Shown here: one piece after another, positions 8,982 to 16,079 of the stretch | Position numbering within the stretch: the stretch's first letter is position 1 | Layout of the letters: every line of letters begins with the position of its first letter | Source of the DNA: an uncultured Alistipes sp. | GTDB lineage: Bacteria; Bacteroidota; Bacteroidia; Bacteroidales; Rikenellaceae | Assembly (NCBI GenBank): GCA_910576555.1 | Contig: CAJTIY010000001.1 | Coordinates: 372,001-436,000 of the forward strand | Direction of reading: 5' to 3' | DNA length: 64,000 bases | Program-made: the position numbers and the translations under genes | The notes under the pieces: generated by a model | What the model was told of the DNA's origin: nothing | The model's input: only the letters and a program-made list of their open reading frames with translations | The model's database searches: none

Positions 8982-10199
8982 ATGGACTTATACGCAGGAA
9001 CACCCTACTGGATGGTGAAAAATCCGCTGTGGAGCTATTGCAATCCGCTGCGGGAGGACATACGCACGGAGGCGGTCGTCATCGGCGCCGGAATCACGGG
9101 GGCGCTCGTCGCCCACCGGCTGCGGCGCGCCGGAATCGACTGCTGCGTGGTGGACAAGCGTACGCCCGGCACGGGCAGCAGCTGCGCCAGCACCGCACTG
9201 CTGCAATACGAGATCGACGTACCCCTCTGCCGCATGGCCCGGATGATGCCCGAGCAGGATGCCGCGACAGCCTACCGATCCTGCCTCGAAGCGATCGACG
9301 AACTGGAGCGGCTCTTCCGTCGGACGAAGGTCGACGCCGCCTTCCGACGCGTACCCAGCATCTACTACGCCAGCGACCGCAAAGGATTGCGGCTGCTGCG
9401 CGAAGAGTACGACATCCGAAAGAAATACGGACTGCCCGCGGAGCTGCTCGAACGCGAAGCGCTGCGCGCGACGACGGGCATCGATGCGCCCGGGGCGCTG
9501 ATCAACCGCGTCTCGGCGCAGCTCGACGCCTTCCGCGCCGCGGCGGGGCTGTTGCGCCACGACGTCCGGCGCCACGGTCTCGACCTGTATTCGCACACCG
9601 AAATCACGGCTTGGGAGCGGACGCCCGAAGGGTATCTGCTTACGACCGCCGACGGGAAACGCATCGCCTGCCGCTATGCGATCGTGGCCGCAGGCTTCGA
9701 AGCGGCACCCTTCCTGCGGAAAAAACCGATGCGGCTCACCTCTACGTTCGCCATCATCTCCGAACCGGTCGCCGAAAAGGAGCTGTGGCCCGAGCGCAGC
9801 CTGATCTGGGAGACGCGCTCCCCCTACCTTTATATCCGCACCGACAACACCCGCCGCATCATCGTCGGCGGCGAGGACATCTCCTCCGACAGCCCCTTCC
9901 TGCGACGGCTGCTGCTGCCCCGCAAGGCCGCCGTGCTCGACCGGAAATTCCGGAAGCTCTTTCCGCACATCCCCTTCAAGCGCGAGCTGGCATGGGCGGG
10001 GACCTTCAGTTCGACGCGCGACGGACTGCCGCTGATCGGCGCCCGGCACGACGATCCGCACATGCTCTATGCGCTGGGATACGGAGGCAACGGCATCACC
10101 TTCAGCGTCATCGCAGCCCGGCTGCTGACGAGCCACATTCTCGGCAAGCCCGATCCGCGGGCCCGCATCTTCAGTCCCGAACGGCCGTCGCTGCGGTGA
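8982..10199 (+). CDS. FAD-dependent oxidoreductase, DAO family
   Basis: This 405-residue cytosolic flavoprotein has a dinucleotide-binding GxGxxG at residues 35-40 (VIGAGITG) and a DAO-type C-terminus (WAGTFSSTRDGLPLIG, then ALGYGGNGITFS), as in glycine or sarcosine oxidases and other amine oxidases. The start is ATG 8982 (MDLYAGTPYW) rather than a TTG 30 nt upstream. It stands alone, 78 nt after the barrel gene and before a terminator, so the substrate cannot be read from context. Confidence 0.85.
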   Translation: MDLYAGTPYWMVKNPLWSYCNPLREDIRTEAVVIGAGITGALVAHRLRRAGIDCCVVDKRTPGTGSSCASTALLQYEIDVPLCRMARMMPEQDAATAYRSCLEAIDELERLFRRTKVDAAFRRVPSIYYASDRKGLRLLREEYDIRKKYGLPAELLEREALRATTGIDAPGALINRVSAQLDAFRAAAGLLRHDVRRHGLDLYSHTEITAWERTPEGYLLTTADGKRIACRYAIVAAGFEAAPFLRKKPMRLTSTFAIISEPVAEKELWPERSLIWETRSPYLYIRTDNTRRIIVGGEDISSDSPFLRRLLLPRKAAVLDRKFRKLFPHIPFKRELAWAGTFSSTRDGLPLIGARHDDPHMLYALGYGGNGITFSVIAARLLTSHILGKPDPRARIFSPERPSLR

Positions 10200-10264
10200 T
10201 CGCGCGAGAAACGCGACGGGCGCCCGGCCGGAAAACCGCAGCCGATCGGCCCCCTGACAAAACG

Positions 10265-10292
10265 AAAAGCAGCCCCTTCCGGGGCTGCTTTT
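10265..10292. terminator. Bidirectional Rho-independent terminator
   Basis: A 12-bp stem (10265-10276 with 10281-10292) and a TTCC loop have A-run and T-run flanks, so it works on both strands between the flavoenzyme gene and the DUF2795 gene. Confidence 0.88.
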
Positions 10293-10331
10293 ACGTTGTA
10301 TGACGGCTCGCGCATGCGAGCAATGAAGCGA

Positions 10332-10553
10332 TCAATACTCCTCCTCGTTGAAGAAGAAGTCGTCTTTCGAGGGATAGTCGGGCCAGATATCTTCGATGGA
10401 TTCGTAGATGTCGCCTTCGTCCTCGATCTCCTGAAGGTTCTCGAGCACTTCAAGGGGCGCCCCCGAGCGAACCGCATAGTCGATCAACTCCTCCTTCGTC
10501 GCGGGCCACGGCGCATCCTCGAGTTTCGAAGCCAGTTCAAGTGTCCAATACAT
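10332..10553 (-). CDS. DUF2795 small acidic protein
   Basis: This 73-residue protein starts MYWTLELASKLEDAPWPATKEEL and ends in an acidic tail (DDFFFNEEEY). The whole protein matches the short DUF2795 proteins conserved across Bacteroidales. The family function is not established. It has no signal peptide or membrane segment. It lies 158 nt downstream of the adenosyltransferase gene on the same strand, with a weak promoter-like AAACTTTG (one mismatch to consensus) just upstream. Confidence 0.88.
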   Translation of the reverse strand: MYWTLELASKLEDAPWPATKEELIDYAVRSGAPLEVLENLQEIEDEGDIYESIEDIWPDYPSKDDFFFNEEEY

Positions 10554-10711
10554 AACTCCAAAGTTTTAAAATCCGAACTTACGATCGCCGCTTCCAGCGC
10601 CATCCGCCTCCCGCCGCGATCGATCTGCAAAAGTATAAAAAAAACGAGAATTCCAAAGAAAAAAAGAGGAAACATCCCTCCGTAGCCGGAAAACGGCTAT
10701 CGCAGAACCTC

Positions 10712-11263
10712 TTACGGAATCCAAAGCGTCTCCTCGACCCCGAACAGCGCCGTGAGGCGGCGGCCCAGCAGGTAGAAGTAGTCCGAGAGGCGATTGAGCC
10801 ACGCCAGCGCAACGGTATCGACCCCGAACGCCTGATCGGCGCGCAACGCCGCGCGCTCGGCACGCCGGCACACCGTCCGGCAGACATGGCACAGCGACAC
10901 GGCGGCATGTCCCCCCGGGAGGGTGAATTTGTCGATGAGCGGCACCTCGGCCTGCATCGCATCGATCCGCTCCTCGAGCCACGCCACGGCATCGGACGCC
11001 AGCGGCGCGACCTTGTCGGCACCCCCCTTGCCCACGGCCAGCAGCGCCTCGACGGTCATCAGCCGCGAAAGGATGCGTTGCAGATCGGCGACGTACGTCT
11101 CCGCGCCTCCGTCCGCACGCAGGCGATCGGTCAGCAATGCCGCGAATGCGGCCAGTTCGTCCACCGATCCGTAGGCCTCGACCCGTTCGTCGGTCTTGAA
11201 GACCCGCTCGCCGCCGATCAGGGAGGTCAGGCCCCCGTCGCCCGTCTTGGTATAGATTTTCAT
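10712..11263 (-). CDS. Cob(I)yrinic acid a,c-diamide adenosyltransferase (PduO/MMAB type)
   Basis: The 183 residues match the PduO family. The ATP-binding N-terminus TKTGDGGLTSLIGG is present, with the DERVEAYGSVDEL helix and the C-terminal RLSDYFYLLGRR motif holding the cobalamin/ATP arginines. It transfers adenosyl from ATP to reduced corrinoid to make adenosylcobalamin. This indicates that the cell uses B12, consistent with the cobalamin riboswitch before nrdD. It is preceded on the minus strand by the genes at 11326 and 11828. Confidence 0.95.
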   Translation of the reverse strand: MKIYTKTGDGGLTSLIGGERVFKTDERVEAYGSVDELAAFAALLTDRLRADGGAETYVADLQRILSRLMTVEALLAVGKGGADKVAPLASDAVAWLEERIDAMQAEVPLIDKFTLPGGHAAVSLCHVCRTVCRRAERAALRADQAFGVDTVALAWLNRLSDYFYLLGRRLTALFGVEETLWIP

Positions 11264-11325
11264 AGGTATGTCGATATATAACGGTTATCCGTCCGCAGCG
11301 TTGCCGATGGCGGCCGTCGCCCCGT

Positions 11326-11823
11326 TCAGATCCGGAAATGCTGCTTCGGCAGCCCGTTGTTGAACAGCAGCAGGTAAGCACGGTTGTCCACCGACGTGGA
11401 GCGATGCCCCGCCACGAGCGCACGGCATGCCGCCATCCGTTCGGAGGCGACGTACGGCGCCAGCACCACGAACGTGCGTCCCTCGGCGGCAGCGGCCGCC
11501 GCCATTGCGCGCAGCTGCCCCGCATCCGCCGCGCAGGTCGCCACGCAGAGCTCCGCATCCGCACGATTCATGCCGAAGGTCGCATGACCGCAACGGATCA
11601 TGAGGTTCTGCAGCTGCACGGCACGGCGTTCGGAGACGCCCTCCGCGAGCAGCGCCTCGTAGAGCCCGCGCCCGCCCGGCAGCAGCGTGCGCCGCATGAA
11701 GACTTCGCGCACGAGCCCGTAGACGAAGGGCGAGTGGACCCCGTGTCCGCGGAAGTAGCGGGCACGCACGAGGCGGTTGCGGAGCATCCGGACACCCCCG
11801 GAGATACGACCGACGAAGCGCAT
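11326..11823 (-). CDS. Reduced O-methyltransferase-like protein
   Basis: This 165-residue protein has an N-terminal RGHGVHSPFVYGLVREVF, the hallmark opening of a Bacteroidetes class I methyltransferase-like family of about 230-250 residues. Its end, LLLFNNGLPKQHFRI, also matches that family's last strand. The glycine-rich SAM-binding loop between them is not recognisable: at the expected place there is only QNLMIRCGHATFGMNRADAEL. It is probably a catalytically dead or repurposed relative. The start is ATG 11823, 4 nt after the BaiN stop on this strand, so the two are co-transcribed. Confidence 0.65.
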   Translation of the reverse strand: MRFVGRISGGVRMLRNRLVRARYFRGHGVHSPFVYGLVREVFMRRTLLPGGRGLYEALLAEGVSERRAVQLQNLMIRCGHATFGMNRADAELCVATCAADAGQLRAMAAAAAAEGRTFVVLAPYVASERMAACRALVAGHRSTSVDNRAYLLLFNNGLPKQHFRI

Positions 11824-11827
11824 GGCG

Positions 11828-13099
11828 TCACTTTTTGAGCAATCCGGCCAGACGCCCCGTCGAGAAGGCGATCTGCAGGTTGTAGCCGCCCGTATCGGCG
11901 TCGAGGTCGAGCACCTCGCCGGCGAAATAGAGGCCCTTGATCTTGAGCGACTCCATCGTATAGGGATTGACCTCGTCGCACCGCACGCCACCGGCCGTCA
12001 CCACGGCGTAGGGGAACGGAGCATAGTCGACGATCGGCAGCACGAAGCCCTTCAGGGTCTTGATCAGACGGTCGATCTGCGCCTCGGTGAGCTTCGCGAC
12101 GTAATCCTTCGAATGGATGTCCAGCTCCTGCGCCAGCGGCAGTACGAGCGGTTTGGGCACCAGCTTGCGGAGCAGCTCGGCGAAGAACTCCTTCGGGTCC
12201 ATCTCCGCGATCTCGCGCGCGATGCGTTCGCGCAGCACCTCCTCCGTGAGGGCCGGCTTCATGTCGAGGACGATCTTCACGCGTTTGCCCTCGATCAGCG
12301 CATCGACGGCATCGCGGCTTAAACGCAGGGCCACGGCCCCCTCGACGCCGCGCTCCGAGAAGCCGATCTCGCCGAACTCCTCGCGGACGGCCTCGTCGTC
12401 GATCCAAAGCGTCGCCCGCACGTTGCGCAGCAGCAACTTGTGGAGGTACTTGATCTGCGGATGCGACGAGACGAGCGGCGTGAGCGACGGCCGCAGGGGT
12501 TCGACCGTATGGCCGAGGTCGGCGGCGAAGGCGTAGCCGTCGCCCGTCGAGCCGGTCCCGGGATAGGAGACGCCGCCCGTGGCGACGATCACCTGCGCGC
12601 ACTCCTCCTTGCGCTCGAAACCCCGTTTGTTGATGTAGCGCACACCGAAGACCTTGTCGCCGAGCGTCATGATCTCCTTGACCCGGGTGTCGTAGAGGAT
12701 CTTCACGCCGTTGTCGACGCAATACTCCAACAACGCGTTGGCAATATCCCACGCCTTGCCGCTCTTGGGAAAGACGCGTTCGCCGCGCTCGATGTCGAGC
12801 TTCACGCCCTGCCGTTCGAAGAAGCGGATCGTCGCCCGGTTGTTGAACTCGGCGAAGGCCTGCGCCAGAAACGCCGCATTGGCCCGCACGTGTCCGGCGA
12901 ACTCCTCGGCCGGCCGGGCGTTGGTCACATTGCACCGTCCCTTGCCCGAGATGCGGACCTTGCGGCCCGACTTCTCCATCTTCTCGATCAGCAACACGCG
13001 TTTGCCGCTGCGTGCCGCCGTGCCCGCGGCCATCATTCCCGCAGCACCCGCTCCGACGACGATCACGTCGTACGGCTGTTTCTCTTCGATTTGTTCCAT
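11828..13099 (-). CDS. HI0933/BaiN-like NAD(P)/FAD-dependent oxidoreductase
   Basis: This 423-residue flavoprotein has the FAD-binding VVGAGAAGMMAAG near residue 15, then the family block GRKVRISGKGRCNVTN. A second block is ATGGVSYPGTGSTGDGY, and the C-terminal AGEVLDLDADTGGYNLQIAFSTG is diagnostic for the HI0933/YhiN group. BaiN of gut clostridia reduces bile-acid intermediates, but most family members have no proven substrate. Start MEQIEEKQPYD is chosen over an upstream in-frame extension to 13222, which would cover the promoter. Confidence 0.9.
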   Translation of the reverse strand: MEQIEEKQPYDVIVVGAGAAGMMAAGTAARSGKRVLLIEKMEKSGRKVRISGKGRCNVTNARPAEEFAGHVRANAAFLAQAFAEFNNRATIRFFERQGVKLDIERGERVFPKSGKAWDIANALLEYCVDNGVKILYDTRVKEIMTLGDKVFGVRYINKRGFERKEECAQVIVATGGVSYPGTGSTGDGYAFAADLGHTVEPLRPSLTPLVSSHPQIKYLHKLLLRNVRATLWIDDEAVREEFGEIGFSERGVEGAVALRLSRDAVDALIEGKRVKIVLDMKPALTEEVLRERIAREIAEMDPKEFFAELLRKLVPKPLVLPLAQELDIHSKDYVAKLTEAQIDRLIKTLKGFVLPIVDYAPFPYAVVTAGGVRCDEVNPYTMESLKIKGLYFAGEVLDLDADTGGYNLQIAFSTGRLAGLLKK

Positions 13100-13107
13100 A
13101 ACGGGAG

Positions 13108-13115
13108 CAAAGATA
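13108..13115 (-). promoter_or_regulatory. -7 promoter box for the BaiN-like gene cluster
   Basis: On the minus strand this reads TATCTTTG, 9 nt upstream of the ATG at 13099. It is divergent from the nusB promoter. The short leader suggests a very short or absent ribosome-binding region. Confidence 0.65.
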
Positions 13116-13191
13116 CGCAAAAAGAGCGGGATCGTACGGATCCGGGGCAGATTATTCCGATTCCCGATTTTCGATTCTTGATTTTTAATTG

Positions 13192-13199
13192 TACTTTTG
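13192..13199 (+). promoter_or_regulatory. -7 promoter box for nusB
   Basis: TACTTTTG matches TAnnTTTG, 29 nt before the nusB ATG. Confidence 0.65.
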
Positions 13200-13227
13200 C
13201 AGCCGTTTAAATGGGTTTGCAAAAAAT

Positions 13228-14163
13228 ATGTTGAGCAGAAGATTACTCCGTATAAAGGTCGTCAAAGCGCTGTTCGCCCACCTCAAGTCGGGCGCCGACA
13301 ACATGATCGCGTCGGAAAAGACGCTGATGGCCTCCGTGGACAAGGCCTACGATCTCTATTTCCAGCTGATGACGCTCCCCGTGGAGCTGGTGCACTACGC
13401 CGAGCAGCGGCAGGAGATCGCACGACGGAAGAAGCTGCCCACGCACGAAGACCTCCATCCCAACACGAAGTTCGTCGACAACGTGGTCGTGCGGCTGATC
13501 GCCGACAGCGACGCGGTGAACGACCGCACGGCGGCCCGGAAGCTGGGGTGGACCAAATACCCCGAGCTGATCCGCACGCTCTACCTGCGTCTTACGGAGA
13601 GCGATTATTATAAGGAGTACATGCAGCGCGAGGAGCGCTCGTTCGACGACGACCGCCGCCTCTTGGAGGAGTTCTTCAAGGAGCTGCAGGAGTGCGAACC
13701 GCTCGACGAGGTGCTGGAGGAGTCCTCGATCCTGTGGACCGACGACCTGCCCTACATCCTCGCCATGATCCTGCGCACGCTCTCCAACCTGCGCCCGTCG
13801 CACACCGACCTGCGCGTCCCCGCGAAGTTCAAGAGCGACGAGGACCCGGAGTTCGTCAAGACGCTGTTCGAGAAGTCGCTGATCGGCTTCCGGACCAATC
13901 AGGACTACATCGAGCAGTTCACGGCCAACTGGGACGTGGAGCGCATCGTATTCATGGACAACCTGATCCTCGCCACGGCGATGACCGAGCTGGTCGCCTT
14001 CCCGTCGATTCCGGTCAAGGTGACGATGGACGAATACATCGAGATCGCCAAATACTACTCGACCCCCGGCAGCAGCACCTTCATCAACGGCGTGCTCGAC
14101 AAGATCGTCGAGGCGCTCACGAACGAGGGCCGCATCAAAAAGGCGGGCCGCGGCCTGATCTGA
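13228..14163 (+). CDS. nusB: Transcription antitermination factor NusB (long Bacteroidetes form)
   Basis: This 311-residue protein begins MLSRRLLRIKVVKALFAH, the NusB N-terminal signature. The NusB helical fold continues in the C-terminal half (FMDNLILATAMTEL, PVKVTMDEYIEIAKYYSTPGSSTFINGVLD). NusB with NusE binds boxA RNA in rRNA antitermination complexes. It is about twice the length of E. coli NusB because of an N-terminal helical insertion (residues about 40-190), which is usual in Bacteroidetes. The DUF1573 lipoprotein gene follows by 5 nt, so the two are probably co-transcribed. Confidence 0.93.
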   Translation: MLSRRLLRIKVVKALFAHLKSGADNMIASEKTLMASVDKAYDLYFQLMTLPVELVHYAEQRQEIARRKKLPTHEDLHPNTKFVDNVVVRLIADSDAVNDRTAARKLGWTKYPELIRTLYLRLTESDYYKEYMQREERSFDDDRRLLEEFFKELQECEPLDEVLEESSILWTDDLPYILAMILRTLSNLRPSHTDLRVPAKFKSDEDPEFVKTLFEKSLIGFRTNQDYIEQFTANWDVERIVFMDNLILATAMTELVAFPSIPVKVTMDEYIEIAKYYSTPGSSTFINGVLDKIVEALTNEGRIKKAGRGLI

Positions 14164-14168
14164 CGCCG

Positions 14169-14606
14169 ATGATCCGCCCGCTCGTCCTGCTCGCCTCCGC
14201 GGTGCTCGCCGCAGGCTGCGGCGGTTCCGGCCGCCGAACGGACGCGGCCTGTGAGGACGGGCTGCCCTTCGCGGGCCGTACGATCGTCGTCACCGACTCG
14301 CTGCTGCGCACGGGCGGCACGGACACGCTCCGCTTCGGGCGCCTGCGCGAAGGCGAAACGGGACTGCAGCGCCTGCGGTTCGAGAACGCCGCGACGCATC
14401 CGCTGACGATCGTCTCCCTTACGCGCAGCTGCGGATGCACGACGCTCGAATACGACGCCGAGCCCATCGCCCCCGGCTCCGCACGACGGGCCACCCTCTT
14501 TTTCGACACCCGCGGCCAGCAGGGCTGGCAGCTCAAGAACCTCGACATCGCATTCGCCGGGGCCGCGCGGCCGTTGCGGCTGCTCATCGAGGCGGAAGTG
14601 GAATAG
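14169..14606 (+). CDS. DUF1573 lipoprotein
   Basis: This 145-residue protein has a lipoprotein signal ending in LAAGC, so residue 18 is the lipidated Cys. It then has a single immunoglobulin-like DUF1573 domain (GETGLQRLRFENAATHPLTI, SCGCTTLEYD, IAPGSARRATLFFDT). DUF1573 proteins are envelope proteins of Bacteroidetes and Planctomycetes with no proven role. It starts 5 nt after nusB. It is likely anchored facing the periplasm or the surface. Confidence 0.87.
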   Translation: MIRPLVLLASAVLAAGCGGSGRRTDAACEDGLPFAGRTIVVTDSLLRTGGTDTLRFGRLREGETGLQRLRFENAATHPLTIVSLTRSCGCTTLEYDAEPIAPGSARRATLFFDTRGQQGWQLKNLDIAFAGAARPLRLLIEAEVE

Positions 14607-14609
14607 AGG

Positions 14610-14639
14610 TTGCATATTCGCCGATTTTCCGTATCTTTG
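14610..14639 (+). promoter_or_regulatory. Promoter of yajC
   Basis: TTG at 14610-14612, a 19-nt spacer and TATCTTTG at 14632-14639 match the Bacteroidetes consensus. A weaker TATCTTCG lies about 50 nt further down. The leader to yajC is about 95 nt. Confidence 0.82.
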
Positions 14640-14736
14640 AATCCGCCGAAGCTACTCGCGCCCGGCGAAATCGCAAATAAATTCGTATCTTCGTCCCGCC
14701 CGAGTGGGGACAACACATTTTAAAACACGATTCGAT

Positions 14737-15099
14737 ATGATTACTCTTCTTCAGGTTCAGGAGGCCGCGCAGCAGACGGCCGAAGCTTTCCAGCAGTTAG
14801 GCGACGTACAGCCCGAACCCTCGTTCTGGGCCAAGAACGGCTTCATCATCATGATGGGCCTCATGATTCTGGCCATGTGGTTCTTCATGTGGCGCCCCGA
14901 GTCGAAGCGCCGCAAGCAGATGCAGGAGTTCCGCAACGGCCTGAAAAAAGGCGACAAGATCATCACCGCCGGCGGTATCTACGGCACGGTGAAGGAGATC
15001 AAGGAGACCTCGCTGCTGATCGAGGTCGACGGCAACGTCACGCTGCGCATCGACAAGAACATGGTCGTAGCCGACAACTCCGACCTGCAGCAGCGATAG
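14737..15099 (+). CDS. yajC: Preprotein translocase subunit YajC
   Basis: This 120-residue inner-membrane protein has one transmembrane helix at about residues 31-51 (GFIIMMGLMILAMWFFMWR) and then the basic cytosolic YajC domain. Family blocks seen are RPESKRRKQMQEF, GLKKGDKIITAGGIYGTV and VTLRIDKNMV. YajC associates with SecDF in protein export. It is monocistronic, with its own promoter and a strong terminator. Confidence 0.96.
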   Translation: MITLLQVQEAAQQTAEAFQQLGDVQPEPSFWAKNGFIIMMGLMILAMWFFMWRPESKRRKQMQEFRNGLKKGDKIITAGGIYGTVKEIKETSLLIEVDGNVTLRIDKNMVVADNSDLQQR

Positions 15100-15120
15100 C
15101 CCTCGGGCCGCCCCTGCCAT

Positions 15121-15163
15121 GCGGCGCCGCATCCGACAACGGGGTGCGGCGCCGCTGCTTTTC
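15121..15163 (+). terminator. Terminator after yajC
   Basis: A 14-bp near-perfect GC-rich stem (15121-15134 with 15142-15155) is followed by TGCTTTTCT. Confidence 0.85.
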
Positions 15164-15613
15164 TCGGCGGAGGCTCCGGCGGCAGAGCATGCACGCCCGG
15201 ATAGCCGCGCATCCGCGAACCCCGGACCGCAAACCCGTGCGCCCCGCCCGCTACCGGCCCGTCCATACGCCGCTCCCCGCCCCGATCGGCCCCCACCTGC
15301 CCCCGAGCAGCGACCGCACGGGGCCGCACCATCCCTCGTCAACACACCATCCAGACGCTCCCGCACTTCGGCGGTACCAGCCGCCCGTCGCCTCGCGGAA
15401 GCATCCGATCCTCCGCATCCCCGCCGGACGCCTCCGCAACCGGTTCCGCCCCGGCACCTCCCCTGCCGCATACGCACGCCCCACCGTCGGAGGTCCCGCA
15501 CCCTCGCCCGAAGCCCTCCCGCCAGCTCCGTCACCGCCGGCCGGACCGCCGCGAAATCCCATCCCCCTCGCACTGACGGGCATAGCGCAACCGGACGCAC
15601 GAAGTTTCATAGA
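15164..15613 (+). other. C-rich stretch without a supported gene
   Basis: About 450 nt on the plus strand are dominated by C, with runs such as CCCCC. Several long frames are open on both strands only because A/T-rich stop codons are scarce; their translations are Pro/Arg-rich with no recognisable domain. A C-rich, poorly structured transcript is what a Rho loading site looks like, but transcription should already stop at the hairpin before it. Confidence 0.5.
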
Positions 15614-15643
15614 TTGTTGAAAACTTATGGCTGCGTAATTTTG
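15614..15643 (+). promoter_or_regulatory. Promoter of the riboswitch-nrdDG transcript
   Basis: TTG at 15614-15616, a 19-nt spacer and TAATTTTG at 15636-15643. The predicted transcript start is close to 15650, just before the aptamer. Confidence 0.8.
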
Positions 15644-15674
15644 AATCCTGCGGGATTATTGGAATCTTTGCAGA

Positions 15675-15848
15675 GCAAAGGTATCGCAGGGTCCCGTCGC
15701 GGACCGGCGATAAAAGGGAATCGGGTGCGAATCCCGAACAGTTCCCGCTGCTGTAAGCGCTCCCCTATCGCGGACACATCGTGTGCCACTGCCCCTGCGG
15801 GCGGGAAGGCGATCCGACGACGGCGCGAGTCAGAAGACCTGCCTTTGC
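15675..15848 (+). promoter_or_regulatory. Cobalamin riboswitch
   Basis: The conserved AdoCbl aptamer blocks appear in order: the AAAAGGGAA box (about 15713-15720), GGTGCGAATCCC, AACAGTTCCCGCTGCTGTAA, CCACTGCC, CGGGAAGGC and finally GCGAGTCAGAAGACCTGCC. P1 closes between GCAAAGG at 15675-15681 and CCTTTGC at 15842-15848. A 7-bp hairpin at 15862-15883 may be part of the expression platform. It lies 231 nt before nrdD on the same strand, so cobalamin should repress the anaerobic reductase (inference from known riboswitch logic). Confidence 0.95.
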
Positions 15849-16079
15849 GCTTGCTATGATCGGACCTGCGGGGAAACGGGTCCTATTGTGGAACTTTTAG
15901 CGATCACATACATTCGCGTTCCGATCGGTCCGGCCTGCCGTCATCGCGGTCCGGACATCGGAACCGACTGCCCTGCCGAGTGCGGTTCGAGCCATGCCGA
16001 CGGAGGCTCCGGACGACACGATCCGACCGACCGCGATCGGCGCGGAGGATTGCGGTCGCAGACATTTTATTCGAAAGAC

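Noticed and set aside
8982..10199. thiO (glycine oxidase) for the DAO-family gene
   Set aside because: It is far from the thi operon, which has thiH instead, and the substrate residues cannot be judged.
15119..15859. A 246-codon Pro/Arg-rich frame between yajC and nrdD
   Set aside because: It runs through the terminator, the promoter and the cobalamin aptamer; no protein family is recognisable.
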